From Zavarzinia aquatilis (GTDB taxonomy: Bacteria; Pseudomonadota; Alphaproteobacteria; Zavarziniales; Zavarziniaceae), in the NCBI RefSeq assembly GCF_003173035.1, contig NZ_QGLE01000006.1:124578-188577 (forward strand): DNA of 64,000 nucleotides, read 5' to 3'. How positions within the stretch are numbered: position 1 is the first letter of the stretch; the number at the start of each line of letters is the position of its first letter. Both the position numbers and the translations under genes were made by a program. Below are positions 1 through 8,852 of this stretch, piece by piece. The notes beneath the pieces are model-generated. The model did not search any database and was not told the DNA's origin. It worked only from the letters and a program-made list of their open reading frames with translations.

Positions 1-222
1 GGTCGGGCCGAGGCTGCCGAGGGCGAGGGCCAGCCGCTCGCCCTGGCTCTTGCCTTCGAGGGCGGCGCGGCGCGGGCGCAGCTGGATCGCCATCGCCCGC
101 CGGCCGAGGCGGGCCAGCAGGGGCAATTCCTCGGTCAGCTCGGCCGGGAACAGCGCGTCATGAACCGCCAGCCGCCGCGCGACGCGAAAGAGACGCAGGG
201 CATGGCGAAGCGCGCGGAACAT
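1..222 (-). CDS. ubiB: UbiB-family ubiquinone biosynthesis protein kinase-like (5' part only)
   Basis: Only the first 74 codons lie in the window; the gene runs off the left edge. The translation opens with a basic stretch (MFRALRHALRLFRVARRL) and ends at ALGSLGPT, the usual lead-in to the KxGQ motif of UbiB/ADCK atypical kinases, which would lie just outside. UbiB assists the ubiquinone hydroxylation and methylation complex at the inner membrane. The start lies 12 bases after the ubiE stop, giving the common ubiE-ubiB operon. The family call rests on this N-terminus and the neighbour; the catalytic core is not visible. Confidence 0.8.
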   Translation of the reverse strand, partial: MFRALRHALRLFRVARRLAVHDALFPAELTEELPLLARLGRRAMAIQLRPRRAALEGKSQGERLALALGSLGPT

Positions 223-234
223 GGAGGGCGGACC

Positions 235-1005
235 TTAAAGGCGCCAGCCGGAATGGATGGCGGCGACCCCGGCGGTCAGATTGCGGACCTGCACCTGCTC
301 GAAGCCGGCGGTGCGCAACATGCCGGCGAATGTCTCCTGATCCGGGAACTTGCGGATGCTCTCGACCAGATAGCGATAGGCGTCGGCATTGCCGGCGACC
401 ATGCTGCCGATGCGCGGGATCACGCGGAAGGAATATTCCTCGTAGATCTTGTCGAGGCCGGGCACCACGACCTTGGAGAATTCGAGGCACATGAAACGCC
501 CGCCCGGCTTCAGCACCCGGCGCATTTCCTTCAGCGCCTCGGGGATGCGGGTGACGTTGCGGATGCCGAAGGCGATGGTGACGTAATCGAATGTCCGGTC
601 CTTGAAGGCCAGCTTCTCGGCGTCGCCCACGGTCCAGTCGAGGGCGAGGCGCCCCTGGTCGAGGGCGCGGTCGCGCCCGACCATGATCATCTCGGCGTTG
701 ATGTCGGCGACGGTGACATGGGCCCCCGCCCCCGCCTTGTCGAGGAAGCGGAAGGCGATGTCGCCGGTGCCGCCCGCGACATCGAGCAGATGGCTGCCCG
801 GCCCGGGGTTCAGCCAGTCGATCATCGCCGTCTTCCACAGGCGGTGCACGCCGCCCGACATGAAGTCGTTCATGACGTCGTAGCGTTTGGCGACCGCGTC
901 GAAGACGCCGCGCACCCGGCGCGCCTTGTCGTTTTCGGCGACGGTCTCGAAACCGAAATGGGTGACCTTCTCGGCGGAATCGTTGGCGGGGATGTCCTGG
1001 CTCAT
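235..1005 (-). CDS. ubiE: Ubiquinone/menaquinone C-methyltransferase UbiE
   Basis: 256-residue class I SAM-dependent methyltransferase that C-methylates the demethoxy-ubiquinol ring intermediate (and demethylmenaquinol where present). Visible marks are the UbiE signature [17 protein letters not shown] at about residues 42-58, the SAM-binding glycine loop [12 protein letters not shown] at 73-84, IAFGIRN at about 145-151 and [16 protein letters not shown] at 163-178. Length is normal for the family. I start it at the ATG opening MSQDIPAND; the same frame is open far upstream but that part is unrelated to UbiE. It is the first gene of the ubiE-ubiB pair, with 12 bases to ubiB. Confidence 0.97.
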   Translation of the reverse strand: MSQDIPANDSAEKVTHFGFETVAENDKARRVRGVFDAVAKRYDVMNDFMSGGVHRLWKTAMIDWLNPGPGSHLLDVAGGTGDIAFRFLDKAGAGAHVTVADINAEMIMVGRDRALDQGRLALDWTVGDAEKLAFKDRTFDYVTIAFGIRNVTRIPEALKEMRRVLKPGGRFMCLEFSKVVVPGLDKIYEEYSFRVIPRIGSMVAGNADAYRYLVESIRKFPDQETFAGMLRTAGFEQVQVRNLTAGVAAIHSGWRL

Positions 1006-1133
1006 GGCGCGACACCATAGCGCCGCGTCAGGGCCTTCGCCAGTCTCGCGGAATGTCGCGCCGCGGCGGCGCCTGTGGCTTTGATGATGGCGGCCCCTGA
1101 CGGCAAGCCGGCTCCACCTTGCCGGAAGCCGCG

Positions 1134-2252
1134 CTAACGGCCACCGAAGGACAGGACGAGGCGCACCAGGTCCTGTTGGCGCGAACAGCCGGTCTTCTGG
1201 AAAACCGCCTTCAGCTGGCTGCGAATGGTCTCCCGGCCGACGTTGCGGTCCAGCGCGATCCGGTCGATGGAACGGCCCTCGGCCATTCCCCGCAGGACAT
1301 CGGCTTCGCCCGCGGTGAGGCGGTACAGGCGCGCCATGGCCTCGATGCTCGGGAGATGGCGGCTGTCCGCGTCGCCGGGTCCGGGAGAGGCGTCGATCAG
1401 CAGGATCGCGGTCGGCCCCTGGAAATAGAGCGACAGTGCATCGCTGGCGATACGCACGATCGCCACGCGAAAGGACTGTCCCGCATGGGTGAAGCGGCCG
1501 GCATAGGATCGGGGACCGCCGGGGCTCCAGCTCAGCAGCGACTTCAGCGCCGCCGCGATCCCGTCGTCGGCGATGCGCAACGCGCCGCCGAGATCGGTGC
1601 CGATACCCCCGCCGGTGGCGAGAAGCCGCGCCGCCGAAGCCGAGGCACGGCGAATCCTCAGCCGGTCGTCGACGACGATGGCGCTCACCCCCAGTTCGTC
1701 GAGGGCGAGATTGGTCGCCGCGCCTTGCAGGTCCGGTCCCTGCCCCTCGCGATAGGCCCGCTTGGCCCGCAGCAGATGGGGGGCGAGGCGGGTCAGGAGC
1801 CGCGCGTGCTCCATGTTCGCGTCGAGGTCGAGACGCGGCGTCACCACGCTCAGCAGAAAGAGCCGGCCTTCCGTCCGCTCGATCGAAATTCCCGTGCCGG
1901 TCTCGACGCCGATCGAGCGCAGCCACTCCCCGTGAAAGCGGGTTCGCAGCAAATCTTCCCGGGGGTACATCTGCTCCATGATGCAGCCGAGCCCCACCGG
2001 CCAGGTCGTCGCCTTCGGTGCCCAGGCGTCATGCTGGGAATATTCGGTGTTGTAGGTCTCGATCTCGCGGGAATCGAGACCCGAGGTGATCGACAGCAGG
2101 CCCTGCCGCAGCGTGGGATCGTGAAAGAACATGGTCGCGCGCGCCTCGGGCACGTCCCGCGCCACCGCGTCGAGGAACTGCTGCCACGTCGTCTCGCCCA
2201 GCAGCGCCGCGTAGATCAGGTCGATCAGTGCATCTTCGTGTTTGGTGAGCAT
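1134..2252 (-). CDS. LuxR-family helix-turn-helix transcriptional regulator
   Basis: A protein of about 372 residues with a C-terminal LuxR/FixJ-type DNA-binding domain starting near residue 312: [20 protein letters not shown], then a recognition helix around [17 protein letters not shown]. The N-terminal 300 residues look like the sensor region of the large alphaproteobacterial stand-alone LuxR group (opening [20 protein letters not shown]) and contain no recognisable receiver or autoinducer motif. I use the ATG at 2252; TTG and GTG codons at 2261 and 2255 are alternatives. It lies between ubiE-ubiB and mutM, which are commonly adjacent, so it may be an insertion. Targets are unknown. It points toward ubiE with 128 bases between. 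Confidence 0.8.
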   Translation of the reverse strand: MLTKHEDALIDLIYAALLGETTWQQFLDAVARDVPEARATMFFHDPTLRQGLLSITSGLDSREIETYNTEYSQHDAWAPKATTWPVGLGCIMEQMYPREDLLRTRFHGEWLRSIGVETGTGISIERTEGRLFLLSVVTPRLDLDANMEHARLLTRLAPHLLRAKRAYREGQGPDLQGAATNLALDELGVSAIVVDDRLRIRRASASAARLLATGGGIGTDLGGALRIADDGIAAALKSLLSWSPGGPRSYAGRFTHAGQSFRVAIVRIASDALSLYFQGPTAILLIDASPGPGDADSRHLPSIEAMARLYRLTAGEADVLRGMAEGRSIDRIALDRNVGRETIRSQLKAVFQKTGCSRQQDLVRLVLSFGGR

Positions 2253-2445
2253 CACGCGCAACCTCGACCGATCGTATGCGCGCCATCCCCGATCCGCTCT
2301 GCCGGCTGACCACGAAAGAGGGAAGGGCGCGACTTGCTAAAGAGTGCGGCGTGCACGACAAAATTCGCAACAATTTTGCCGTCTGGTGTCGCCCTGCGCC
2401 AAGGGGGGTTCCGGCACAAGGGGGCCTCGGGCTAGGCTTCCCGCC

Positions 2446-3273
2446 ATGCCCGAGTTACCCGAAGTCGAAACCGTCTGCCGCGGCCTCGCCCGCGCCCTCG
2501 AAGGCCGCCGTCTCGCCCGCGTCCAGCAGCGCCGGCCCGACCTGCGCCTGCCCTTTCCGCCCCGATTCGCCGAGCGGCTGACCGGGCGGCAGATCGTCGC
2601 GATCCGCCGGCGGGCCAAATACATGCTGTGGGATTTCGACGATGGCACCGTGCTGCTCGGCCATCTTGGCATGTCGGGCCGGATGCAGATCGGCACCGGG
2701 CCGCTGCCCGAGCTCGGCCCCCACGATCATGTGGTGTTCGAGACCGTGGACGGTCCCCATGTCATCTACAACGACCATCGGCGCTTCGGCCTGATGACCC
2801 TCGATCACCGGGACACGGTCGCGGCCCATCGTCTGCTTTCCGGCATCGGGCCGGAACCCTTGGGCAACGAGTTCAACGCCGATGTCCTCTCGGCCGCGCT
2901 CATGGGTCGGCGGACGCCGATCAAGGCCGCCCTCCTCGACCAGAAGGTGGTCGCGGGCCTTGGCAACATCTATGTCTCGGAAGCCCTGTTCCGCGCCGGC
3001 ATCTCGCCCGAGCGGGAGGCGGCGACCGTCGCCGGCAAGCGGGCGGAGAAGCTGGTGCCGGCGATCCGCGACGTGCTGAACGAGGCGATCGCGGCCGGCG
3101 GCTCCACCCTGCGGGACTATGTTCAGGCGGATGGCGAACTGGGCTATTTCCAGCACGCCTTCAAGGTCTACGACCGCGAGGGCGACCCCTGCCCGACCTG
3201 CGCCAAAGGGGTCGTCACGCGCATCGTGCAGAGCAACCGCTCGACCTATTTCTGCCCGCGCTGCCAGAAATGA
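2446..3273 (+). CDS. mutM: Formamidopyrimidine-DNA glycosylase (Fpg/MutM)
   Basis: 275-residue bifunctional base-excision glycosylase/AP lyase that removes 8-oxoguanine and formamidopyrimidines. The start is fixed by PELPEVETV: the proline after the initiator Met is the Schiff-base nucleophile and the following Glu is catalytic. The RRRAKYMLW segment carries the conserved lysine. The C-terminus is a complete four-cysteine zinc finger (CPTC and CPRC, with QSNRSTYF between) that inserts into DNA. The frame is open further upstream, but any longer start would bury the catalytic proline. It diverges from the LuxR-type gene across about 190 bases. Confidence 0.98.
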   Translation: MPELPEVETVCRGLARALEGRRLARVQQRRPDLRLPFPPRFAERLTGRQIVAIRRRAKYMLWDFDDGTVLLGHLGMSGRMQIGTGPLPELGPHDHVVFETVDGPHVIYNDHRRFGLMTLDHRDTVAAHRLLSGIGPEPLGNEFNADVLSAALMGRRTPIKAALLDQKVVAGLGNIYVSEALFRAGISPEREAATVAGKRAEKLVPAIRDVLNEAIAAGGSTLRDYVQADGELGYFQHAFKVYDREGDPCPTCAKGVVTRIVQSNRSTYFCPRCQK

Positions 3274-3289
3274 CGTTATAGTGCCGGCC

Positions 3290-3658
3290 ATGCGCGCGCT
3301 CGTCCTCGTCGCCCTTCTGCTCGCCGGACTGCCGGCGCTGGCCGCGACCCGGTTCCTGACCGGATCGGAGGATGTGCCGCTGATGGACGGCCTCGCCGAG
3401 ATCGCCGAGACCAGCACGATCTTCGATGCGCCCGGCGGCCGCATCGTCGAGGTGGACGCGAGGGGCGCGGTCGCGGCGGCGGATATCCTGCGCTATTACG
3501 CCGACAGCCTGCCGGCCCTCGGCTGGGTCGCCGATCCCGTCGGCGAAAACGTATCGCTCACCTTTCGGAGGGGGGCGGAAATTCTCGTGATCACCATAAT
3601 GGGCGAGCCGGGGGCGGGGGGCGTGGTCCGCTTCAACCTGCGTCCGCGCGCGTCCTGA
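3290..3658 (+). CDS. Small secreted or periplasmic hypothetical protein
   Basis: 122 residues. It opens with a clear Sec signal peptide ([19 protein letters not shown], likely cleaved after ALA), and the mature part begins around [18 protein letters not shown]. No lipobox cysteine and no further membrane segment are seen. The mature region resembles small alphaproteobacterial periplasmic proteins often found after mutM, with a conserved-looking [12 protein letters not shown] stretch, but I do not recognise a named function. It starts 16 bases after the mutM stop and probably shares its transcript; a GTG nine bases upstream is an alternative start. Confidence 0.75.
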   Translation: MRALVLVALLLAGLPALAATRFLTGSEDVPLMDGLAEIAETSTIFDAPGGRIVEVDARGAVAAADILRYYADSLPALGWVADPVGENVSLTFRRGAEILVITIMGEPGAGGVVRFNLRPRAS

Positions 3659-3702
3659 TCCCCACCCCGCATAACTCAACTGGAAACGTACCGGAGTGCG
3701 TC

Positions 3703-4479
3703 ATGGCCTATGCCACCATCCTGACTGAAATCCGCGGCGCGGTCGGCCTCGTCACCCTGAACCGGCCCCAGGCGCTGAACGCCCTGAACGCCGAGCTGCT
3801 GGGCGAGCTTTGCACCGCGCTCGAAGCCTTCGATGCCGACGAAGCCGTCGGCTGCATCGTCGTCACCGGCTCGGCCAAGGCTTTCGCGGCCGGCGCCGAT
3901 ATCAAGGAAATGGCGCCCCAGTCCTACATGGACATGTTCAAGGCCGATTTCTTCGCCGAACCGCATGACCGCATCTGCGGGATCAAGAAGCCGATCATCG
4001 CGGCGGTCTCGGGCTATGCCCTCGGCGGCGGCTGCGAACTGGCGATGCTGTTCGATTTCATCATCGCGGGCGACAACGCCAAGTTCGGCCAGCCGGAAAT
4101 CAACCTCGGCGTCATCCCGGGCATCGGCGGCTCGCAGCGCCTGACCCGCTTCGTCGGCAAGTCCAAGGCGATGGACATGTGCCTGACCGGCCGCATGATG
4201 GACGCCGCCGAGGCCGAGCGCGCGGGCCTCGTCTCCCGCGTCTTCCCGGCCGCCGATCTTCTGGCCGAGGTGATGAAGATCGCCGACACCATCGCCGAGA
4301 AGTCGCATCCGATCCTGTCGATGGCCAAGCAGGCGGTGAACCGCTCCTACGAGACGACGCTGTCGGAAGGCGTGCTGTTCGAGCGCCGGCTGTTCCATTC
4401 GGCCTTCGCCACCGAAGACCAGAAGGAAGGCATGTCGGCCTTCGTCGAGAAGCGCAAGCCCGTCTTCAAGCAGCGCTGA
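3703..4479 (+). CDS. Enoyl-CoA hydratase
   Basis: 258-residue crotonase-fold protein, the standard length for soluble short-chain enoyl-CoA hydratases of beta-oxidation. Both catalytic glutamates of the family are present: one in GGGCELAML and one in [12 protein letters not shown], followed by GGSQRLTR. The oxyanion-hole segment [12 protein letters not shown] is intact. It should hydrate trans-2-enoyl-CoA to L-3-hydroxyacyl-CoA. A CGGAG Shine-Dalgarno precedes the ATG. It is a stand-alone gene with a strong hairpin directly after the stop. A second crotonase gene in the window (28870-29670) lacks these glutamates, so this is the better hydratase candidate. Confidence 0.95.
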   Translation: MAYATILTEIRGAVGLVTLNRPQALNALNAELLGELCTALEAFDADEAVGCIVVTGSAKAFAAGADIKEMAPQSYMDMFKADFFAEPHDRICGIKKPIIAAVSGYALGGGCELAMLFDFIIAGDNAKFGQPEINLGVIPGIGGSQRLTRFVGKSKAMDMCLTGRMMDAAEAERAGLVSRVFPAADLLAEVMKIADTIAEKSHPILSMAKQAVNRSYETTLSEGVLFERRLFHSAFATEDQKEGMSAFVEKRKPVFKQR

Positions 4480-4487
4480 GGGATAAG

Positions 4488-4513
4488 GGCGCCGGCCTCA
4501 CGCGGCCGGCGCC
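4488..4513. terminator. Shared hairpin between convergent genes
   Basis: A perfect 10-bp inverted repeat GGCGCCGGCC / GGCCGGCGCC with a 6-nt loop lies between the enoyl-CoA hydratase stop and the convergent DUF4345-like gene, and overlaps the latter's stop codon. There is no T tract, so if it terminates transcription it does so by stem strength or with Rho. Confidence 0.6.
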
Positions 4514-4872
4514 GCCAGCCAGTAGAGGCCGGAGATCAGGCCGAAGGCCTCGAAACCGCCGGAAATCAGGGCGATCCGCCCCGGTCTGCCATCGACGATC
4601 AGGCTGAACAGGCGCCCCACGACCAGGCCGCCCAGCACGGCGATGCCGACGACGAGCCCGGCGAGGGCATAGGCCGGCAGCACGCCGCCGACGATCATGG
4701 CGATGCCGCAGCCGATGGCGACCCCGCCCGAGCCCGAGCGGATGTAATGCAGCGCGTCCGGCGTGTCGGCCTCGAGGCCGAAGGGCCGGACGACGGCGCC
4801 TATGGGCCCGATCAGGGCGCGCAGCCCGATGAGGATGAACAGGGCGCCGGTGACGAGCAGATAGCCTTCCAT
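4498..4872 (-). CDS. DUF4345-like small membrane protein
   Basis: 124 residues, almost entirely hydrophobic, with about four membrane segments: GYLLVTGALFILIGLRALI, then two around GGVAIGCGIAMIVGGVLPAY and LAGLVVGIAVLGGLVVG, then a last one around ISGGFEAFGLISGLYWL. Layout and composition match small DUF4345-type inner-membrane proteins of unknown function. I start at the internal ATG (MEGYLL). A GTG at 4914 would add 14 polar residues (PWPFDKKTAKARP), which I cannot exclude. The stop lies inside the hairpin shared with the convergent hydratase gene. Confidence 0.65.
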   Translation of the reverse strand: MEGYLLVTGALFILIGLRALIGPIGAVVRPFGLEADTPDALHYIRSGSGGVAIGCGIAMIVGGVLPAYALAGLVVGIAVLGGLVVGRLFSLIVDGRPGRIALISGGFEAFGLISGLYWLAAPAA

Positions 4873-4990
4873 GGGACGTGCCTTTGCGGTCTTCTTGTCG
4901 AAGGGCCATGGCACATCGTTCGGAATTCTCCGGCAAGACCCGCACTTGAACCCGCCGGGCGCTGCCGCTAGTGTCCGGCCACTTTATGAC

Positions 4991-4994
4991 AGGA
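4991..4994 (+). promoter_or_regulatory. Shine-Dalgarno favouring a GTG start for prfC
   Basis: AGGA lies six bases before the GTG at 5001. The in-frame ATG at 4986 and GTG at 4971 have no purine-rich element in front. The GTG start also leaves nine residues before RRTFAIISHPDAGKTT, close to the E. coli RF3 layout. Confidence 0.5.
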
Positions 4995-5000
4995 ACGGCC

Positions 5001-6629
5001 GTGAGCACGCTTGCAAGCGCGATCGAAAGCCGGCGCACCTTCGCGATCATCTCGCACCCTGACGCCGGCAAGACCACTTTGACCGAAAAGCTGCTGCTGT
5101 TCGGCGGTGCCGTGCAGCAGGCGGGCGCGGTCAAGGCGCGCGGCGACCAGCGGCGCGCCCGTTCCGACTGGATGAAGGTCGAGCAGGAGCGCGGCATCTC
5201 GGTCACCGCCTCGGTCATGACCTTCGAGGCGGACGGCTGCACCTTCAACCTGCTCGACACGCCGGGCCACGAGGATTTCTCGGAAGACACCTATCGCACG
5301 CTGACCGCGGTCGACAGCGCCATCATGGTGATCGACGCGGCGAAGGGTATCGAGGCGCGGACCCTGAAGCTGTTCGAGGTGTGCCGGCTGCGCGACGTGC
5401 CGATCGTCACCTTCGTCAACAAGATGGACCGCGAGGCGCGCGATCCCTTCGAGCTGATGGACGAGATCGAGAAGACCCTCGCCCTCGACGTGACGCCCGC
5501 GACCTGGCCGATCGGTCAGGGCCGGGATTTCCACGGCTGCTATGACCTCATCCACGACGAGCTGATCCTGATCGACCGCGGCGCCGGCAACAAGCTGCCC
5601 GAGATCGAGAAATGCTCTGGGCTGGACGATCCCAAGATCGACGCGAAACTGCCGGCCGAACTGGTCGCCAAACTGCGCGAAGACGTGGAGATGATCCGCG
5701 GGTTGTGCCAGCCCTTCGACGAGGAGAGCTATCGCGCCGGCCATCTGACACCGATCTTCTTCGGCTCGGCCCTGCGCTCCTTTGGCGTCCGCGAACTTTT
5801 GCAGGGTCTCGCCGAAATGGCGCCCTCGCCCCGGCCGGCCAGGGCCTCGACCCGCGAGGTCGCGCCGGTCGAGCCGAAGGTCGCGGGCTTCGTCTTCAAG
5901 ATACAGGCGAACATGGACAAGAACCACCGCGACCGCGTGGCCTTCGTCCGCCTCGTCTCGGGCGAATTCAAGCGCGGCATGAAGATGAAGCATGTCCGCT
6001 CCGGCCGGATGCTGGCGATCAACAACCCGGTGCAGTTCATGGCTGGCGACCGCGAGACGGCCGACCTCGCCTATGCGGGCGACATCCTCGGCATTCCGAA
6101 CCACGGCACGCTCCGCATCGGCGACACGCTGACCGAGGGCGAGGATCTCGCCTTCCTGGGCGTGCCCTCCTTCGCGCCGGAAATGCTGCGCCGGGTGAAG
6201 CTGGACGATCCCATGAAGGTGAAGCACCTGCGCCGCGCCCTCGAGCAGCTGGCCGAGGAAGGCGCCTCCCAGGTGTTCCGGCGTCAGATCGGCGGCGATT
6301 ATGTCGTCGGCGTGGTCGGGCCGCTGCAGTTCGATGTGCTGAAAAGCCGGCTTTCCGCCGAATATGGTCTCGACATCGAATTCGAGTCGGCGAATTTCGA
6401 ACTCGCCCGCTGGGTCGATGCCGACGACAAGAAGGCGCTGGCCGAATTCGCCGACGGCAACAAGATGAACCTCGCCGAGGATCACGATGGCGCCCTCGTC
6501 TATCTGGCGCGGAACCAGTGGTATCTGCAACGGGCCAAGGACGACTGGCCGGCGGTGAAATTCCTCGCGACCCGCGAACAGATCACCGATGCCGGCGACC
6601 GCCTGACGGCCGCCAACCAGACGCACTGA
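5001..6629 (+). CDS. prfC: Peptide chain release factor 3 (RF3)
   Basis: GTPase of about 542 residues that recycles RF1/RF2 from the ribosome after termination. The G domain is intact: the P-loop SHPDAGKTT near the N-terminus, switch/G3 DTPGHEDFSEDTYR and G4 NKMDR. The domain II beta-barrel and C-terminal domain follow (GGDYVVGVVGPLQFDVLKSR is characteristic of RF3 rather than EF-G). Length is normal. Three in-frame starts exist (GTG 4971, ATG 4986, GTG 5001); I choose 5001 because only it has an AGGA element at good distance. One base separates the stop from the next gene, so the two are probably translationally coupled. Confidence 0.95.
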   Translation: MSTLASAIESRRTFAIISHPDAGKTTLTEKLLLFGGAVQQAGAVKARGDQRRARSDWMKVEQERGISVTASVMTFEADGCTFNLLDTPGHEDFSEDTYRTLTAVDSAIMVIDAAKGIEARTLKLFEVCRLRDVPIVTFVNKMDREARDPFELMDEIEKTLALDVTPATWPIGQGRDFHGCYDLIHDELILIDRGAGNKLPEIEKCSGLDDPKIDAKLPAELVAKLREDVEMIRGLCQPFDEESYRAGHLTPIFFGSALRSFGVRELLQGLAEMAPSPRPARASTREVAPVEPKVAGFVFKIQANMDKNHRDRVAFVRLVSGEFKRGMKMKHVRSGRMLAINNPVQFMAGDRETADLAYAGDILGIPNHGTLRIGDTLTEGEDLAFLGVPSFAPEMLRRVKLDDPMKVKHLRRALEQLAEEGASQVFRRQIGGDYVVGVVGPLQFDVLKSRLSAEYGLDIEFESANFELARWVDADDKKALAEFADGNKMNLAEDHDGALVYLARNQWYLQRAKDDWPAVKFLATREQITDAGDRLTAANQTH

Positions 6630-6630
6630 C

Positions 6631-7560
6631 ATGAGCGATCCCGCCCGGCGCCTGCAACCGCCGTCGGGCGGCCGTTTCGACCGCCTGCTGCGCGGCGGCA
6701 TCCGCCTGCGCATCGCCGCCTTTCCGGTGGCGGGGCCGGCGCGGGGCACCGTCGCCCTGCTGACCGGGCGCAACGAATTCATCGAGAAATATTACGAGAC
6801 CGTCGCCGACCTGCACGACCGGGGCTTCGATGTCCATCTGATGGACTGGCGCGGCCAGGGCCTGTCGGCCCGCCTGCTGCCCGACCGGATGAAGGGCCAC
6901 GTCCGCGATTTCGCCGATTACGTCGACGACCTCGAAGCCTTCGTCGACCGGATCGAGCCGCGCGGCCCCCTGATCCTGCTGGCCCATTCCATGGGCGGCC
7001 ATATCGCCCTGCGTGCCCTCGCCCAGCGGCCGGCCCTGCGCGCCCGCCTTGCCGGTGCCGTGCTCTGTTCGGCGATGATGGCGATCAACACAGGCAAGAT
7101 CGGGCCGAAGGGCGCGGCCCGGCTGGCGCGGACCCTCGTTCGCCTCGGCCTCGGCAAGCGGGCGTTTCCGGGCAAGGAGGGGGGCGGCGAAAACGTCCTC
7201 ACCTCCGATCCCGAACGGGCGGGCGATCAGGCGCATTTCATCGCGTCCGAACCCGAACTCGACCTCGGGGCGCCCACCTTCGGCTGGCTCGACGCCGCTT
7301 TCCGCTCGATCGCCCTGCTGGCCCGTCCGGGCCTTGTCGAGGCGGTGGACATCCCGGTGCTGGTCGCCGTCGCGGGCGCCGACCGGGTGGTGATCCCGGC
7401 CGCCGAACGCGCCATGGCGGCCCGCCTGCCCGGGGCGACGCTGCTGGACATCGAAGGCGCGCGCCACGAAATCCTGAAGGAGCGGGACGAATTGCGCGCG
7501 CGGTTCTGGGCCGGCTTCGACGATTGGTGCGGGGACATCCTTCGGCGGGGCGCCACCTGA
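6631..7560 (+). CDS. Alpha/beta hydrolase, lysophospholipase/monoacylglycerol lipase-like
   Basis: 309 residues of the serine aminopeptidase S33/Hydrolase_4 group. The nucleophile elbow is AHSMGGH near residue 115. The acid is probably the aspartate in VAGADRVVIPAAE and the histidine the one in EGARHEILKERDE, so the triad looks complete. MDWRGQGLSAR is the conserved strand-turn found in PldB-type lysophospholipases. No signal peptide is seen, so it should be cytoplasmic or peripheral. The ATG follows the prfC stop by one base. Substrate is inferred only at family level (lysophospholipid or monoacylglycerol). Confidence 0.85.
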   Translation: MSDPARRLQPPSGGRFDRLLRGGIRLRIAAFPVAGPARGTVALLTGRNEFIEKYYETVADLHDRGFDVHLMDWRGQGLSARLLPDRMKGHVRDFADYVDDLEAFVDRIEPRGPLILLAHSMGGHIALRALAQRPALRARLAGAVLCSAMMAINTGKIGPKGAARLARTLVRLGLGKRAFPGKEGGGENVLTSDPERAGDQAHFIASEPELDLGAPTFGWLDAAFRSIALLARPGLVEAVDIPVLVAVAGADRVVIPAAERAMAARLPGATLLDIEGARHEILKERDELRARFWAGFDDWCGDILRRGAT

Positions 7561-7603
7561 CATCGGGGGCGTGCTTGCGCCGACCCCCGGATCTCGGGAC
7601 CGC

Positions 7604-7626
7604 CATGTGGCGACCTGCGCCACATG
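7604..7626. terminator. Hairpin downstream of the prfC-hydrolase pair
   Basis: Perfect 9-bp inverted repeat CATGTGGCG / CGCCACATG with a 5-nt loop, 44 bases after the hydrolase stop and about 75 before the next start. It could end the upstream transcript or be an operator for the lipoprotein gene. No T tract follows. Confidence 0.4.
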
Positions 7627-7701
7627 CGGCTCTTCGTGCACTGGATTGTGCATTCCGGTTGATGCAATCTTCTCGGCACAGTCGTGGGTCACGAGGGCGC
7701 A

Positions 7702-8298
7702 ATGTCGACCAAGTCTTGGATGCATACGGGGGTTCGCGTGGTGACGGTCGCCGCGCTGATGGCGACGGCGGCTTGCGCCGATAAGCGGCTGGGCGCCCCC
7801 GGTCAGGCGCCGCCGCTCGATACCATGAGCCTGTCGGGCACGCCGAAGGCGGTCGCTGAATGCACCATGGCGGCGATGCAGGCCGCCGACGAGTGTGACG
7901 ACATTGATTCCGGTCTCGGCATCACCACCAACGAGGTCACCAAGACGGTCCAGCTGACCTGCTACAACGTCACGCCAGCCGCGGTTTCGGCGGGGGCGGC
8001 CTTCGGCATCCTTGGCGTGCTGATCGGTGCCGCCGTCGGCGAGAAGGAAAAGGTCGGGGAGTCGAACAAGCGGCCGCCCTATTACACCGTGCAGCTGAAG
8101 GAAACCTCGCCAAAGGCGGTGGAGGCCGGCTTCTGGGTCGCCACCTCGATTGATGGCCCCGAAAGCAGGATCGCCAAGCTGAAATCCTACCTCGGCAAAT
8201 GCGACGGGCAGATGGCGGAGGCACCGCCGGCCCCGGTTCTCGTCCCGCCCCAGGCGGCGGCGGCGCCCGCCGCCGATCCGGTGAAGCCGGCGAACTGA
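7702..8298 (+). CDS. Putative lipoprotein, first of a related pair
   Basis: 198 residues. A lipoprotein signal is visible: VVTVAALMATAAC, with Cys as the likely +1 residue followed by ADKR. The mature part has several cysteines (AECTMAAM, DECDDID, LTCYNV, LGKC), a Gly/Ala-rich hydrophobic stretch AAVSAGAAFGILGVLIGAAVG and a Pro/Ala-rich tail. A GAGGG Shine-Dalgarno precedes the ATG at 7702; the GTG at 7684 is a weaker alternative. The next gene repeats the same plan (lipobox, a SLSG/SLAG stretch, paired cysteines, a terminal K-C motif), so they look like diverged tandem paralogues. Function unknown; probably envelope-anchored. Confidence 0.7.
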   Translation: MSTKSWMHTGVRVVTVAALMATAACADKRLGAPGQAPPLDTMSLSGTPKAVAECTMAAMQAADECDDIDSGLGITTNEVTKTVQLTCYNVTPAAVSAGAAFGILGVLIGAAVGEKEKVGESNKRPPYYTVQLKETSPKAVEAGFWVATSIDGPESRIAKLKSYLGKCDGQMAEAPPAPVLVPPQAAAAPAADPVKPAN

Positions 8299-8309
8299 CG
8301 GGACCTGCC

Positions 8310-8846
8310 GTGGAACGCCATGTTCGCGCCGCGTTGCGCGCCGGGTGCCTCCTTGCCGCCATGGCTTTCGCCGGCTGCGTCGACAAGGCAGCGGATCGCC
8401 AGGCCAAGGACACGCTGCCCAGCGTGTCCTTGGCAGGATCGGGCGAGGCGGTCGCCATCGCGCAATGCGTCTATGACGCCGTGCTGTCCCGGGACTGCCA
8501 GACCGAGCAGCAACGGCTTCTGATCACCAAGGCCATGAACAGTTCGGACATCATCGTCATGTGCGACGAGAATCTGGGCTACGCCGGTGTTCGGGGTGGC
8601 GGCTACTACGGTGGCGGTTCGCCGGCGGGAGCCCTGGGCGGGGCCATTGCCGAAGCGCTTTCGGTTTCGCAGCAGGCTGCGCAGGCGCGGGACCCAACGA
8701 AATTCCCGGTCTACTCCGTGACCCTGCGGTCGAAGCCGGCGGGCGGCGTCGATGGCGAGGCTTGGGCGCTGAACGAGCCGGACAAGGGCCCGCGCCGGCT
8801 GAACATGATGATCGACGCCTTCAACAAATGCTCGGCGGCGAAATAG
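8310..8846 (+). CDS. Putative lipoprotein, second of a related pair
   Basis: 178 residues from a GTG start 12 bases after the previous stop, with ACGGGA upstream; the frame is open further 5' but that part is only an overlap with the preceding gene. Lipobox LLAAMAFAGC, then VDKAADRQ. The mature domain parallels the upstream protein: LPSVSLAGSGEAVAIAQC for its MSLSGTPKAVAEC, MCDENLG for TCYNVTP, KFPVYSVTLRS for PYYTVQLKE, and a closing FNKC for LGKC. A glycine-rich loop (VRGGGYYGGGSPAGALGG) replaces the hydrophobic stretch. I do not recognise a named family. Confidence 0.68.
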   Translation: MERHVRAALRAGCLLAAMAFAGCVDKAADRQAKDTLPSVSLAGSGEAVAIAQCVYDAVLSRDCQTEQQRLLITKAMNSSDIIVMCDENLGYAGVRGGGYYGGGSPAGALGGAIAEALSVSQQAAQARDPTKFPVYSVTLRSKPAGGVDGEAWALNEPDKGPRRLNMMIDAFNKCSAAK

Positions 8847-8852
8847 CCGCGC

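Noticed and set aside
235-1926. UbiE with a 300-residue N-terminal extension
   Set aside because: The extension is a shadow of the LuxR-type gene and intergenic sequence; UbiE starts at MSQDIPAND with normal length.
4968-6782. Long open frame antisense to prfC
   Set aside because: Shadow of prfC; the GTPase motifs are on the plus strand.
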